Shown in pieces: positions 29,013 to 38,483 of a stretch of 64,000 nucleotides of DNA. The stretch covers positions 186,001-250,000 of the forward strand of contig NZ_CP035952.1 of NCBI RefSeq assembly GCF_004214895.1, given 5' to 3'. Positions within the stretch are counted from its first letter, which is position 1. Every line of letters begins with the position of its first letter. Both the position numbers and the translations under genes were made by a program. Under the pieces are notes generated by a model. It did no database searches. It saw only the letters and a program-made list of their open reading frames with translations, and was not told where the DNA came from. This stretch comes from Pseudomonas tructae (GTDB lineage: Bacteria > Pseudomonadota > Gammaproteobacteria > Pseudomonadales > Pseudomonadaceae).

Positions 29013-29576
29013 GTGCCGTACGAAACATTGCAAGCACCCGCTGCACTCTGGTTGCAGCACCCTGACGTGGCAGACAGCCCCCCGCCAGCGACCCGCGACT
29101 GGTTGTACGACCAGGGCTCCCTGACCCGCCGCCTGATTCAATTATCCGCCGATCACTTTTCTGTGACACCCCTTTGCGAGGGTTGGCAGTGCCTGCGCAA
29201 CGACGAATGCCTGGCCCTTGAGCTGCCGTTGGGCAGCGAAGGCTGGGTGCGCGAGGTGTATCTGCGCGGTCATGGCCAGCCCTGGGTATTCGCCCGCAGC
29301 GTGGCCGCGCGCAGTTCGCTGGAAAGTGGAGGCCTGGATCTGGAAGCCCTGGGCAGCCGCTCGCTGGGCGAGTTGCTGTTCTGTGAGCAGGGTTTCGTCC
29401 GCCGGCCCATCGAGGTCTGCCACTATCCGCACGCCTGGCTGCCGCTGGAGCAGAGCCATGAAGGCTTGTGGGGACGCCGCTCGCGCTTCGACCGCGGCGC
29501 CATGAGTGTGCTGGTGGCCGAGGTGTTCTTGCCTACACTGTGGACTGCCGCCGAAACACCTTCGGAGACCCGCTGA
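29013..29576 (+). CDS. ubiC: Chorismate--pyruvate lyase
   Basis: Splits chorismate into 4-hydroxybenzoate and pyruvate, the first committed step of ubiquinone synthesis. The 187-aa protein has the motifs [30 protein letters not shown] and [12 protein letters not shown]. It uses a GTG start. It overlaps ubiA (stop and start share TGATG at 29574-29578), so the pair is translationally coupled. Confidence 0.95.
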   Translation: MPYETLQAPAALWLQHPDVADSPPPATRDWLYDQGSLTRRLIQLSADHFSVTPLCEGWQCLRNDECLALELPLGSEGWVREVYLRGHGQPWVFARSVAARSSLESGGLDLEALGSRSLGELLFCEQGFVRRPIEVCHYPHAWLPLEQSHEGLWGRRSRFDRGAMSVLVAEVFLPTLWTAAETPSETR

Positions 29577-30463
29577 TGTATCTGCAGTTGCTCAAGTCGC
29601 TCAATCGCCTGCACCCAAGGGCCTGGGACTTCATCCAGCTCAGCCGGATGGACCGCCCTATCGGCATCTACCTGCTGCTGTGGCCAACGCTTTCGGCGGT
29701 GTGGATTGCCGCCAAGGGCGCGCCGACGCTGGCCCATGTGCTGATCTTCACCCTTGGCGTGGTACTGATGCGCGCGGCCGGTTGTGCCATCAACGACTTT
29801 GCCGACCGCAAGGTCGATGGCCACGTCAAACGCACCGCCGATCGCCCCCTGGCCGCCGGCAGGATCAACGCCCGCGAAGCACTGACCCTGTTTGCCGTGC
29901 TGGTCGGGGTGAGTTTCCTGCTGGTGCTGTGCACCAACGCCACAACTGTGTGGCTGTCGTTCGGCGCGGTGGCGCTGGCGGCCTGCTACCCGTTCATGAA
30001 GCGCTACACCTACTACCCGCAGGTGGTGCTGGGCGCAGCATACTCCTGGGGCATCCCCATGGCCTTCACCGCGGCTACCGGCGAGTTGCCGGCCATCGCC
30101 TGGCTGCTGTACATCGCCAACCTGCTGTGGACCGTGGGCTACGACACCTATTACGCCATGGTCGACCGCGACGACGACCTGAAAATCGGGGTCAAATCCA
30201 CCGCGATCCTGTTCGGCGAGGCCGATCGGGTGATCATTCTGACCCTGCAGGTACTGTCACTGGGTTGCCTGCTGCTGGCCGGCAATCGCTTCGAACTGGG
30301 CGCCTGGTTCCACCTCGGGCTGGTAGCGGCGCTGCTGTGCTTTGCCTGGGAGTTCTGGGCCACGCGCAAGCTGGACCGCGAGTCGTGCTTCAAGGCCTTC
30401 TTGCACAACCACTGGGCGGGGTTGCTGGTGTTTGTCGGGATCGTGCTGGACTACAGCTTCTGA
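29576..30463 (+). CDS. ubiA: 4-hydroxybenzoate octaprenyltransferase
   Basis: A 295-aa membrane prenyltransferase that attaches the polyprenyl tail to 4-hydroxybenzoate. It has the two Asp-rich motifs [15 protein letters not shown] and [20 protein letters not shown], plus about eight to nine hydrophobic helices. Start ATG 29576 is coupled to the ubiC stop. The ubiCA-phoBR order is standard in Pseudomonas. Confidence 0.97.
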   Translation: MYLQLLKSLNRLHPRAWDFIQLSRMDRPIGIYLLLWPTLSAVWIAAKGAPTLAHVLIFTLGVVLMRAAGCAINDFADRKVDGHVKRTADRPLAAGRINAREALTLFAVLVGVSFLLVLCTNATTVWLSFGAVALAACYPFMKRYTYYPQVVLGAAYSWGIPMAFTAATGELPAIAWLLYIANLLWTVGYDTYYAMVDRDDDLKIGVKSTAILFGEADRVIILTLQVLSLGCLLLAGNRFELGAWFHLGLVAALLCFAWEFWATRKLDRESCFKAFLHNHWAGLLVFVGIVLDYSF

Positions 30464-30468
30464 CTTTT

Positions 30469-30520
30469 CGCGGGGCAAGCTCGCTCCTACCGGTACAGTG
30501 GGAGCGGGCTTGCCCCGCGA
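30469..30520. repeat. REP pair after ubiA
   Basis: CGCGGGGCAAGCTCGCTCC and GGAGCGGGCTTGCCCCGCG face each other across a short loop. One arm has a C-to-T change (AAGCTCGC). It forms the boundary between ubiA and the convergent exported-protein gene. Confidence 0.9.
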
Positions 30521-30528
30521 TAACGCAA

Positions 30529-30903
30529 TTACGGCTTGGCAACATGCCAAACGTCTTTCATGCCATCTCCCGTCATATCCCCCGCCTTCTTGTCCTTGAC
30601 GAAGGTGTACAACGGCTTGCCGTCATAGGCCCATTGCATCGAGCCGTCATCGCGCTTGATCTGCGTCCACTTGCCCTCGGCCTTTTCACCGGCATCCACC
30701 TTCAACGGCGGCCAGTTGCTGGCACAGTCACCATTGCACATGGATTTTCCGCCAGCATCCTTGTCGAAGGTGTACAACGTCATACCGCTATGGTCGACCC
30801 ACATGCCGTCTTTCTCCATGGCATGATGGGCCAAGGCTACTCCTGGCAGTGCCAAGGATACTGCTGCGCAGAGGGCCATCCAGTTCAGCGTATGTCGTGT
30901 CAT
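30529..30903 (-). CDS. Exported COG4315-type (predicted lipoprotein repeat) protein
   Basis: A 124-aa protein with a signal peptide (about residues 1-25, ALA-HH) and two copies of the secreted repeat. The repeat is recognisable as GMTLYTFDKDAGGKSMCNGDC and GKPLYTFVKDKKAGDM. Such small periplasmic proteins of unknown role are common in pseudomonads. The start at 30903 is clear. It diverges from phoB, and its 5' region overlaps the Pho box area. Confidence 0.82.
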   Translation of the reverse strand: MTRHTLNWMALCAAVSLALPGVALAHHAMEKDGMWVDHSGMTLYTFDKDAGGKSMCNGDCASNWPPLKVDAGEKAEGKWTQIKRDDGSMQWAYDGKPLYTFVKDKKAGDMTGDGMKDVWHVAKP

Positions 30904-30979
30904 TGGATTCACCGTAATTCTCGGGAGAGGGACTCTAAGCCTAGCCCAGTAACCGAATGTTGCTGCGAAGGCTCCCGAG

Positions 30980-31008
30980 CTGTCACACGACTGCAATAAT
31001 TCCGTTAT
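30980..31008 (+). promoter_or_regulatory. Pho box in front of phoB
   Basis: Three 7-mers at 11-bp spacing resemble the PhoB site (consensus CTGTCAT): CTGTCAC, CTGCAAT and CCGTTAT, separated by ACGA and AATT. They lie 42 bp before the phoB start, indicating autoregulation under phosphate limitation. Confidence 0.65.
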
Positions 31009-31049
31009 CTAATGCGGGCCAAGACACCTTTAATGGAAGAGGTTTAAGC

Positions 31050-31739
31050 ATGGTTGGCAGGAACATTCTGATCGTTGACGACGAAGCGCCAATTCGCGAG
31101 ATGATCGCCGTTGCATTGGAAATGGCCGGCTATGACTGCCTGGAAGCGGAAAACTCCCAGCAGGCCCACGCCATTATCGTCGACCGCAAGCCGGACCTGA
31201 TCCTGCTCGACTGGATGCTCCCGGGCACCTCAGGCATCGAGCTGGCCAGGCGCCTCAAGCGTGATGAGCTGACCGGCGACATCCCGATCATCATGCTTAC
31301 CGCCAAGGGCGAGGAAGACAACAAGATCCAGGGCCTGGAAGTGGGCGCCGATGACTACATCACCAAGCCATTCTCGCCGCGCGAGCTGGTGGCGCGGCTC
31401 AAGGCCGTGCTGCGCCGCGCAGGCCCAAGCGATGGCGAAGCGCCGATCGAGGTCGGCGGCCTGCTGCTCGACCCGATCAGCCACCGTGTGACCATCGACG
31501 GCAAACCGGCCGAAATGGGCCCGACCGAATACCGTTTGCTGCAGTTCTTCATGACCCACCAGGAGCGCGCCTACACCCGCGGCCAACTGCTGGACCAGGT
31601 CTGGGGCGGCAACGTCTATGTCGAAGAGCGCACGGTCGATGTGCACATCCGCCGCCTGCGCAAGGCGCTGGGTGATGCCTACGAAAATCTGGTACAAACC
31701 GTCCGCGGCACCGGTTACCGCTTCTCTACCAAGAGCTGA
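31050..31739 (+). CDS. phoB: Phosphate regulon response regulator PhoB
   Basis: A 229-aa OmpR-type regulator. It has a receiver domain with phospho-acceptor Asp54 ([10 protein letters not shown]), Lys in YITKPFSP, and a C-terminal winged helix ([36 protein letters not shown]). It activates pstS, phoA and others under phosphate starvation. AAGAGG precedes the ATG. It is separated from phoR by 94 bp that hold a repeat. Confidence 0.98.
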   Translation: MVGRNILIVDDEAPIREMIAVALEMAGYDCLEAENSQQAHAIIVDRKPDLILLDWMLPGTSGIELARRLKRDELTGDIPIIMLTAKGEEDNKIQGLEVGADDYITKPFSPRELVARLKAVLRRAGPSDGEAPIEVGGLLLDPISHRVTIDGKPAEMGPTEYRLLQFFMTHQERAYTRGQLLDQVWGGNVYVEERTVDVHIRRLRKALGDAYENLVQTVRGTGYRFSTKS

Positions 31740-31741
31740 GA

Positions 31742-31822
31742 AAGCTGCAAGCTGCAAGCCTCAAGCTGCAAGAAAGAGCAAAAGCAAACGCAGATCCGCT
31801 TCAACCTTGCAGCTGATCCGCT
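31742..31822. repeat. AGCTGCAAG repeat element between phoB and phoR
   Basis: Three AGCTGCAAG-type units in tandem (31742-31772) are followed about 35 bp later by the inverted unit CTTGCAGCT (31805-31813), so a hairpin can form. A related element lies between pstB and pstA (38408-38482); both share AGAAAG(A/G)GCAAA after the units. Confidence 0.7.
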
Positions 31823-31833
31823 AAGGATTCCAA

Positions 31834-33144
31834 TTGAACCAGAACTGGCATGGCACCCTGATTCGCCACATGCTGTTGCTGATCACCGTCTGCCTGCTGG
31901 CCGGCCTGATCAGCGGCTACTATGGCTGGAGCCTGGCCCTGGGCCTGGCGATCTACCTGGGCTGGACCCTCAAGCAACTGCTGCGCCTGCACGAATGGCT
32001 GCGCCTGCACAAACCCGATGAAGCACCGCCCGACGGCTATGGCTTGTGGGGCGAAGTGTTCGACAGCATCTATCACCTGCAACGCCGCGACCAGCGCGTA
32101 CGCGGGCGCCTGCAGGCGGTGATCGATCGGGTGCAGGAGTCGACCGCCGCGCTCAAGGATGCGGTGATCATGCTCGACAGCGATGGCAACCTGGAGTGGT
32201 GGAACCGCGCCGCAGAAACCCTGCTGGGCCTCAAGACCCCGCAAGACAGCGGCCAGCCAGTGAGCAACCTGGTGCGCCACCCGCGCTTCAAGGAGTACTT
32301 CGAGCAGGAGAACTACCTCGAACCGCTGGAAATCCCCTCGCCGATCAATGACCGCATGCGCGTGCAGCTGCACATCACCCGCTACGGCAACAACGAGCAC
32401 CTGATGCTGGTCCGCGATGTCACTCGCATCCACCAGCTGGAGCAGATGCGCAAGGACTTCGTCGCCAACGTTTCCCACGAGCTGCGTACGCCGTTGACGG
32501 TGATTGCCGGCTACCTGGAAACCCTGCTCGACAACGTCGAAGAGGTCAACCCGCGCTGGGTTCGCGCCCTGCAACAGATGCAACAGCAAGGCGGGCGCAT
32601 GCAGACCCTGCTCAATGACCTGCTGTTGCTGGCCAAGCTGGAAGCCACCGACTACCCCTCGGATAACCAGCCAGTGGCCGTCGATACCCTGCTGCAATCG
32701 ATCAAGGGCGACGCCCAGGCGCTGTCCGGGCAACGCAACCAGCGCATCAGCCTGGAAGCCGAGCCGGGTATCCGCCTCAAAGGCAGCGAGGCGGAGCTGC
32801 GCAGCGCCTTTTCCAACCTGGTGTTCAATGCAGTCAAGTACACCCAGGATGAAGGCCAGATCCGCATCCGCTGGTGGGCCGACGATCAGGGGGCGCACCT
32901 GAGCGTGCAGGACTCGGGCATCGGCATCGACCCCAAGCACCTGCCGCGCCTGACCGAGCGTTTCTACCGGGTCGACTCCAGCCGTGCCTCCAACACCGGC
33001 GGCACCGGCCTGGGCCTGGCGATCGTCAAGCACGTGCTGTTGCGCCATCGCGCCCGTCTGGAAATCAGCAGCGTGCCGGGCCACGGCAGCACCTTTACCT
33101 GCCATTTCTCCCCGGTTCAGATGGCCGCGCGCCAGGCCTCCTGA
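31834..33144 (+). CDS. phoR: Phosphate regulon sensor kinase PhoR
   Basis: A 436-aa membrane histidine kinase with two N-terminal helices, a PAS domain (about 95-190), a HisKA domain with His215 (NVSHELRTPL), and an ATPase domain (VFNAVKYTQDEG, GTGLGLAIVKHV). It phosphorylates PhoB when the Pst system reports low phosphate. The start is TTG, with AAGGA 7 bp upstream. No ATG gives the conserved N-terminus. Confidence 0.96.
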   Translation: MNQNWHGTLIRHMLLLITVCLLAGLISGYYGWSLALGLAIYLGWTLKQLLRLHEWLRLHKPDEAPPDGYGLWGEVFDSIYHLQRRDQRVRGRLQAVIDRVQESTAALKDAVIMLDSDGNLEWWNRAAETLLGLKTPQDSGQPVSNLVRHPRFKEYFEQENYLEPLEIPSPINDRMRVQLHITRYGNNEHLMLVRDVTRIHQLEQMRKDFVANVSHELRTPLTVIAGYLETLLDNVEEVNPRWVRALQQMQQQGGRMQTLLNDLLLLAKLEATDYPSDNQPVAVDTLLQSIKGDAQALSGQRNQRISLEAEPGIRLKGSEAELRSAFSNLVFNAVKYTQDEGQIRIRWWADDQGAHLSVQDSGIGIDPKHLPRLTERFYRVDSSRASNTGGTGLGLAIVKHVLLRHRARLEISSVPGHGSTFTCHFSPVQMAARQAS

Positions 33145-33257
33145 ACAGCCGCCCTTTAAATTTGCGCAGTCAGCCGCTACATTGGCTGACTCGCGCCAGC
33201 ACATGCTGGCATTGCTGCATTCCCTTTCTTATAAGACGGACCCTGTAAAACTCCATC

Positions 33258-34598
33258 ATGGACCCTTCCCCTGGTTTCAACCTCGCTGCACTTTTCGCCG
33301 ACTTCGGCATGATTCTTTTTGCTTTGCTGCTGGTTCTGCTCAACGGCTTTTTCGTTGCCGCCGAGTTCGCCATGGTCAAATTGCGCTCGACCCGCGTCGA
33401 GTCGATCGCCGAGCAACACGGCTGGCGCGGGCAGATCCTGCGCACCGTACACAGCCAGCTGGATGCCTACCTGTCTGCCTGCCAACTGGGTATCACCCTG
33501 GCCTCGCTGGGCCTGGGCTGGGTCGGTGAGCCGGCTTTCGCGCACCTGCTCGAGCCGCTGCTGGCCGCGGTCGGCGTCGAATCCCCGGAAGTGATCAAGG
33601 GCATCTCGTTCTTCAGCGCCTTCTTCGTCATCTCCTACCTGCACATCGTCGTCGGTGAGCTGGCACCCAAATCCTGGGCGATCCGTAAACCCGAACTGCT
33701 GTCGCTGTGGACGGCGGTACCGCTGTACCTGTTCTACTGGCTGATGTACCCGGCCATCTACCTGCTCAACGCCAGCGCCAATGCCATCCTGCGTATTGCC
33801 GGCCAGGGTGAGCCTGGGCCGCACCACGAACATCACTACAGCCGTGAAGAACTCAAGCTGATCCTGCACTCCAGCCGTGGCCAGGATCCGAGTGACCAGG
33901 GTATGCGTGTACTGGCTTCGGCAGTGGAAATGGGCGAACTGGAAGTGGTCGACTGGGCCAACTCCCGTGAAGACATGGTCAGCCTGGATGCCAATGCGCC
34001 GCTCAAGGAAATCCTCGCGATGTTCCGTCGGCACAAGTTCAGCCGCTACCCGGTACTCGATGCCGAGCGCGGTGAGTTCATCGGCCTGCTGCACATCAAG
34101 GACCTGTTGCTGGAGCTGGCCGACCTGGACCATATCCCCGAGTCGTTCAACCTGGCTGAGCTGACCCGCCCGCTGGAGCGCGTGTCGCGGCACATGCCGC
34201 TGTCGCACTTGCTTGAGCAGTTCCGCAAAGGCGGCGCGCATTTCGCCCTGGTCGAGGAAGCCGACGGCAAGGTGATCGGCTACCTGACCATGGAAGACGT
34301 GCTCGAAGTGCTGGTTGGCGATATCCAGGACGAACACCGCAAGGCCGAACGCGGCATTCTCGCCTACCAGCCAGGCAAGCTGCTGGTACGCGGCGACACG
34401 CCGCTGTTCAAGGTCGAGCGCCTGCTCGGCGTGGACCTTGACCATATCGAGGCGGAAACCCTCGCTGGCCTGGTCTACGAGACCCTCAAGCGGGTTCCGG
34501 AAGAGGAAGAGCTGCTGGAAGTCGAAGGCCTGCGCATCATCATCAAAAAGATGAAAGGGCCGAAGATCGTCCTGGCCAAGGTGCTCAAGCTCGATTGA
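33258..34598 (+). CDS. CNNM/CorC-type transporter-associated protein (hemolysin family)
   Basis: A 446-aa protein with an N-terminal membrane domain DUF21 (four helices, residues 10-190, LLVLLNGFFVAAEFAMVKL), two CBS domains (about 210-330) and a C-terminal CorC/HlyC domain (KLLVRGDTPLFKVERLL). Family members are linked to Mg2+/Co2+ homeostasis. It converges on the M23 peptidase gene with six bases between the stop codons. Confidence 0.9.
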   Translation: MDPSPGFNLAALFADFGMILFALLLVLLNGFFVAAEFAMVKLRSTRVESIAEQHGWRGQILRTVHSQLDAYLSACQLGITLASLGLGWVGEPAFAHLLEPLLAAVGVESPEVIKGISFFSAFFVISYLHIVVGELAPKSWAIRKPELLSLWTAVPLYLFYWLMYPAIYLLNASANAILRIAGQGEPGPHHEHHYSREELKLILHSSRGQDPSDQGMRVLASAVEMGELEVVDWANSREDMVSLDANAPLKEILAMFRRHKFSRYPVLDAERGEFIGLLHIKDLLLELADLDHIPESFNLAELTRPLERVSRHMPLSHLLEQFRKGGAHFALVEEADGKVIGYLTMEDVLEVLVGDIQDEHRKAERGILAYQPGKLLVRGDTPLFKVERLLGVDLDHIEAETLAGLVYETLKRVPEEEELLEVEGLRIIIKKMKGPKIVLAKVLKLD

Positions 34599-34604
34599 GT
34601 CGCC

Positions 34605-35501
34605 TCAGGGGTTGCCGGCGGTAAAGTTCGGCAACCCGCCCACGGGCTGGTTGAACTGGTAGGGAATCGACTCCAGCGCCAGCCCGACGTTGCGCTGCAC
34701 CACGAAGTGCAGGTGCGGGCCGCTGCTGTTGCCGGTATTGCCGGATTTGGCCAGCGGCGTGCCGTACACCACTCGCTGGCCTTCCCTGACCTGCACCGAG
34801 CCACGCATCAGGTGCAGGTACACGCCCATGGTGCCGTCTTCGTGGAGGATCCGCACGAAGTTGCCCGATGGGTGGCTGCCTCGGCCGCTCTGGCTGTTTT
34901 CGGTCTTGATCACCACCCCTGCCCTGGCGGCGATGATCGGCGTGCCTTCGGGCATGGCGATGTCCATGGCGTAACGCCCCTTGGGCCCGAAGTGGCTGTA
35001 GCGGCCGTTCGGCCCCTGGCTCAGGCGAAAGGGCCCGCCTCGCCAGGGCAAGGGGTAGCGAAAGGCTTGTTGACGTTGGGCGGGGTTGCCCAGGGCGTAG
35101 GTAAACTTTTCCTTGTAGCTCACAGGCCTGCCGGGCTGCCTTGCACTGAGCAAGGTCAACGGCAGCGTAGTGCGCGCCGGTATGACCCGACGTATCAGCC
35201 GCGCTGCCCCACCCTGCACATTGCCCAGCCGATCCAGACGCAGCTCCACTTCGACCGGTGCGTAAGTGTCGTTGCGCGCATTGAAGCGCACGCCCCCGGC
35301 AAACCTGCTGGCCTGTAGCTGCACCTGGGTGTCCAGTTGCTCAACCATCCGGTCGCCAAAGACCAACACCCGCCCACCCGGGATCGGACGATCGGAATAC
35401 GACACCACGCCATAAGCGTCGGTGCTTTTGTAGAGGGTCATGGCCAGCACAGGGTCGCAAGCCATGAGCAAGGCGCAGAACAGCAGCGTGCGTGCAGGCA
35501 T
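34605..35501 (-). CDS. M23 family metallopeptidase, exported
   Basis: A 298-aa protein with a signal peptide (about 1-20, ending LAMTLYK). Its C-terminal peptidase domain shows the Zn ligands His and Asp in YSHFGPKGRYAMDIAMP and the HLHF motif. The metal ligands look complete, so it may cut cell-wall peptide bonds. The N-terminal half (about 20-140) is a beta-rich region starting LYKSTDAYGVVSYSDRP, a DUF4124-like segment. The start at 35501 gives the clear signal sequence; the ribosome site is weak. Confidence 0.88.
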   Translation of the reverse strand: MPARTLLFCALLMACDPVLAMTLYKSTDAYGVVSYSDRPIPGGRVLVFGDRMVEQLDTQVQLQASRFAGGVRFNARNDTYAPVEVELRLDRLGNVQGGAARLIRRVIPARTTLPLTLLSARQPGRPVSYKEKFTYALGNPAQRQQAFRYPLPWRGGPFRLSQGPNGRYSHFGPKGRYAMDIAMPEGTPIIAARAGVVIKTENSQSGRGSHPSGNFVRILHEDGTMGVYLHLMRGSVQVREGQRVVYGTPLAKSGNTGNSSGPHLHFVVQRNVGLALESIPYQFNQPVGGLPNFTAGNP

Positions 35502-35619
35502 GAGTAGTGGCTTTTTGACAGTTGGTGATCTGTCGAAGACTAGCAGCGGATTGGGGCGGGGGTATGGCGAGAGTGTTTCAGGGGTGTGCAGATAGACGAG
35601 CGGTGTAAGCAGGAACTCT

Positions 35620-35681
35620 GTGGGAGCGGGCTTGCCCCGCGAAGAGGCCCGCCCAGATCGCGGGGCAAGCCCGCTCCCACA
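35620..35681. repeat. REP pair between the M23 gene and the response regulator
   Basis: GTGGGAGCGGGCTTGCCCCGC and GCGGGGCAAGCCCGCTCCCAC lie about 18 bp apart, ending just before the response-regulator stop codon. Confidence 0.9.
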
Positions 35682-35688
35682 GATGTGA

Positions 35689-36588
35689 TCAGGCACCCGG
35701 CACGAAGTGCTTCTGTGCCGAACCGCGAGCGATCAAGCGCGACAGGTAGTCGAGCTTCTGGGCATCCTGGTCGACGAACTTGAAGGTCAGTTGCAGCCAG
35801 TCGCTGTCCGGCTTGGGTTCCAGCGCGGCAATGGCATGCAGGTAGCCATTAAGGCGGGCGACCTCGGCGTTGTCGCCCTGCTCCAGGTCGAGTACGGCGC
35901 CTTCAAGTACCTGAGGCAGGGTTTCGCCACGACGCACCACCAGCAGCGCTTCCTTGAGGCTCAGGGCCTTGATCACGCAAGGCTGAACACCGCTTGGCAG
36001 GCGCAGTTGGCCCTGGCCACGACCTGTCGGCGCCGCAGCTACTGGTTTGGGCGCGTTGATCAACGGTTTGCCCGCGGCCACGGGGGCTGCTGCGGGCGCT
36101 GCCGGCTTGACTGTTTCGGCACGGCCGCCAGTCAGGGCGCTCAGCGAGTCGTTGGCAAAGGCCGACGTAGCACGGGTCGGTGCACTGGCCAGCAAAGTAT
36201 CGAGCTTGCCGGCCTTGGTCAGGGCTTTCTTCACCTTGGTCAGCAGTTGCTCGTTGGTGAACGGCTTGCCGACAAAGTCCGAGACCCCGGCCTGAATCGC
36301 CTGGACCACGTTCTCCTTGTCGCCACGGCTGGTCACCATGATGAACGGCATGGTCTTCATCGATTCCTGCTGACGGCACCAGGTCAGCAGTTCGAGGCCG
36401 GACATTTCCGGCATTTCCCAGTCGCACAGGACCAGGTCGAAGGTCTCACGGTTCAGCAACGCCTGGGCCTTGCGGCCGTTGACTGCATCTTCAATGACAA
36501 TACCGGGGAAATAGTTACGCAGGCACTTCTTTACCAGGTCGCGAATGAACGGCGCATCATCCACAACCAACACACTGACTTTACTCAT
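35689..36588 (-). CDS. Response regulator with C-terminal PilZ-like domain
   Basis: A 299-aa protein. Residues 1-125 are a CheY-type receiver with phospho-acceptor Asp56 (LVLCDWEMP) and the KPFTNEQLL lysine. An Ala/Pro-rich linker (about 140-195) follows. The C-terminal domain (QLRLPSGVQPCVIKALSLKE ... LQLTFKFVDQD) looks PilZ-like, so it could bind c-di-GMP, but an RxxxR motif is not obvious. No kinase is adjacent. It lies near phoU on the same strand but 150 bp away with a terminator between. AGGAG precedes the ATG. Confidence 0.8.
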   Translation of the reverse strand: MSKVSVLVVDDAPFIRDLVKKCLRNYFPGIVIEDAVNGRKAQALLNRETFDLVLCDWEMPEMSGLELLTWCRQQESMKTMPFIMVTSRGDKENVVQAIQAGVSDFVGKPFTNEQLLTKVKKALTKAGKLDTLLASAPTRATSAFANDSLSALTGGRAETVKPAAPAAAPVAAGKPLINAPKPVAAAPTGRGQGQLRLPSGVQPCVIKALSLKEALLVVRRGETLPQVLEGAVLDLEQGDNAEVARLNGYLHAIAALEPKPDSDWLQLTFKFVDQDAQKLDYLSRLIARGSAQKHFVPGA

Positions 36589-36699
36589 CGCCACTCCTAT
36601 TGAATCCCGACTAGCATAACGCTGACTGATGGCCATTTGCCAAACACTGGGTCACGCCGGGACTCGTTGTTTCGTTCGCGGCTGCCTCACCCGCAAACG

Positions 36700-36725
36700 A
36701 AAACGCCCGGCGTGGGCCGGGCGTT
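36700..36725 (-). terminator. Terminator after phoU
   Basis: A 10-bp stem AACGCCCGGC/GCCGGGCGTT with a 4-nt loop is followed on the minus strand by TTTTCGTTTG. It closes the pst-phoU operon. Confidence 0.75.
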
Positions 36726-36740
36726 CATTCTCGGGCAGTC

Positions 36741-37499
36741 TTAGTTATCGTCAGATTTGCCCGGAACATTAGCGCTTTCAGCACTGCCCTGAACCTCTTC
36801 CTGCATACGCTTGAGGCCCAGGTGACGCACGTCGGTACCGCGCACCAGATAGATCACCAGCTCGGAGATGTTGCGCGCATGGTCACCGATGCGCTCCAGC
36901 GAGCGCAGGGCCCAGATCACGCTGAGAACACGCGAGATCGAGCGTGGATCTTCCATCATGTAGGTGACCAGCTCGCGCAGGGCGGTCTTGTACTCACGGT
37001 CGATGGTTTTGTCGTACTGGGCGACCGACAGCGCCAGGTCGGCGTCGAAACGGGCAAAGGCGTCCAGAGCATCACGGACCATGTTGCGCACCTGATCGCC
37101 AATATGGCGCACTTCGACATAACCGCGCGGCGACTCACCCTCTTCGCACAACTGGATGGCGCGGCGAGCGATCTTGGTCGATTCGTCGCCGATACGCTCC
37201 AGGTCAATCACCGACTTGGAAATGCTGATGATCAACCGCAGGTCGGACGCCGCCGGCTGGCGCCGGGCAAGAATGCGCACGCACTCTTCGTCGATGTTGC
37301 GCTCCATCTGGTTGATCTGCTCGTCGACTTCACGCACCTGCTGGGCCAGGCCCGAGTCGGCCTCGATCAGCGCGGTGACCGCGTCGTTGACCTGCTTCTC
37401 GACCAGGCCGCCCATCGCCAGGAGGTGGCTGCGAACCTCTTCAAGTTCGGCGTTGAACTGCTGGGAGATATGGTGGGTAAGGCTGTCTTTATCGATCAT
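36741..37499 (-). CDS. phoU: Phosphate transport system regulator PhoU
   Basis: A 252-aa all-helical protein with two PhoU repeats (ISQQFNAELEEVRSHLL and the second copy near residue 140). Its DESTKIARRA and RIGDHARNI motifs bind metal. It links the PstSCAB transporter to PhoR and keeps the Pho regulon off when phosphate is plentiful. AAGGAT precedes the ATG. It follows pstB by 56 bp. Confidence 0.97.
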   Translation of the reverse strand: MIDKDSLTHHISQQFNAELEEVRSHLLAMGGLVEKQVNDAVTALIEADSGLAQQVREVDEQINQMERNIDEECVRILARRQPAASDLRLIISISKSVIDLERIGDESTKIARRAIQLCEEGESPRGYVEVRHIGDQVRNMVRDALDAFARFDADLALSVAQYDKTIDREYKTALRELVTYMMEDPRSISRVLSVIWALRSLERIGDHARNISELVIYLVRGTDVRHLGLKRMQEEVQGSAESANVPGKSDDN

Positions 37500-37555
37500 G
37501 GGGAATCCTTGGAGCGTCCGGTAGGTGCGATCAGGCGGCGTTCAGTCATTGAAAC

Positions 37556-38392
37556 CTAGCCATACCGGCCGGTGATGTAGTCTTCGGTCTGCTTCTTCGC
37601 CGGGTTGGTGAACAGCGTGTCGGTGTCACCGTATTCCACCAGCTTGCCCATGTACATGAAGGCGGTGTAGTCCGAGACTCGCGCCGCCTGCTGCATGTTG
37701 TGGGTAACGATGACGATGGTGTACTTGGACTTGAGCTCGTAGATCAGCTCTTCGACCTTCAACGTCGAGATCGGGTCGAGCGCCGAGCACGGCTCATCGA
37801 GCAGCAGCACTTCCGGTTCAACGGCGATGGTACGGGCAATCACCAGACGTTGCTGCTGACCACCGGACAGGCCCAACGCCGACTCGTGCAGACGGTCCTT
37901 GACCTCCTCCCACAGCGCGGCCCCCTTGAGTGCCCACTCCACGGCTTCGTCGAGCACACGCTTCTTGTTGATGCCCTGGATGCGCAAGCCGTAGACCACG
38001 TTTTCGTAAATGGTCTTGGGGAACGGGTTGGGTTTCTGGAACACCATACCCACGCGGCGACGTAGCTCGGCCACGTCCTCGCCCTTGCGGTAGATGTTGT
38101 TGCCGTCGAGGTTGATTGCCCCTTCCACACGGCAACCGTCAACCAGGTCGTTCATTCGGTTAAAGGTACGCAACAAGGTCGACTTGCCGCAGCCAGACGG
38201 GCCAATGAAGGCGGTCACACGCTGCTTGGGGATGTTCAGGCTGACATCGAACAGCGCCTGCTTCTCGCCGTAGTACAGGCTCAGGCCGGGTACTTCGATG
38301 GCCACGGTTTCATTGGCCAGTTGCAGGCTCTGCTTGGCGCGGCCCAGGGCAGACATATCGATGCCGTGGGTATGGGATTCATGCTGCATCAT
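37556..38392 (-). CDS. pstB: Phosphate ABC transporter ATP-binding protein
   Basis: A 278-aa ABC ATPase with Walker A ([10 protein letters not shown]), ABC signature (LSGGQQQRL) and Walker B/Glu ([13 protein letters not shown]). The extended N-terminus before the core reads [11 protein letters not shown]. Two ATGs occur in tandem (38392 and 38389); the first is best spaced from GGAGAG. Confidence 0.97.
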   Translation of the reverse strand: MMQHESHTHGIDMSALGRAKQSLQLANETVAIEVPGLSLYYGEKQALFDVSLNIPKQRVTAFIGPSGCGKSTLLRTFNRMNDLVDGCRVEGAINLDGNNIYRKGEDVAELRRRVGMVFQKPNPFPKTIYENVVYGLRIQGINKKRVLDEAVEWALKGAALWEEVKDRLHESALGLSGGQQQRLVIARTIAVEPEVLLLDEPCSALDPISTLKVEELIYELKSKYTIVIVTHNMQQAARVSDYTAFMYMGKLVEYGDTDTLFTNPAKKQTEDYITGRYG

Positions 38393-38407
38393 GTTCTCTC
38401 CGTCTGT

Positions 38408-38482
38408 AGCTGCAAGCTTCAAGCTGCAAGCTGCAAGAAAGGGCAAAGCGGCACAGCCAGTAGCTTGCCGCTTGTGGCTTAA
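38408..38482. repeat. AGCTGCAAG repeat element between pstB and pstA
   Basis: Tandem AGCTGCAAG/CTTCAAG units are followed by a related inverted copy (TAGCTTGCCGCTTGTGGCT). It is the same kind of element as at 31742-31822. Confidence 0.65.
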
Positions 38483-38483
38483 A

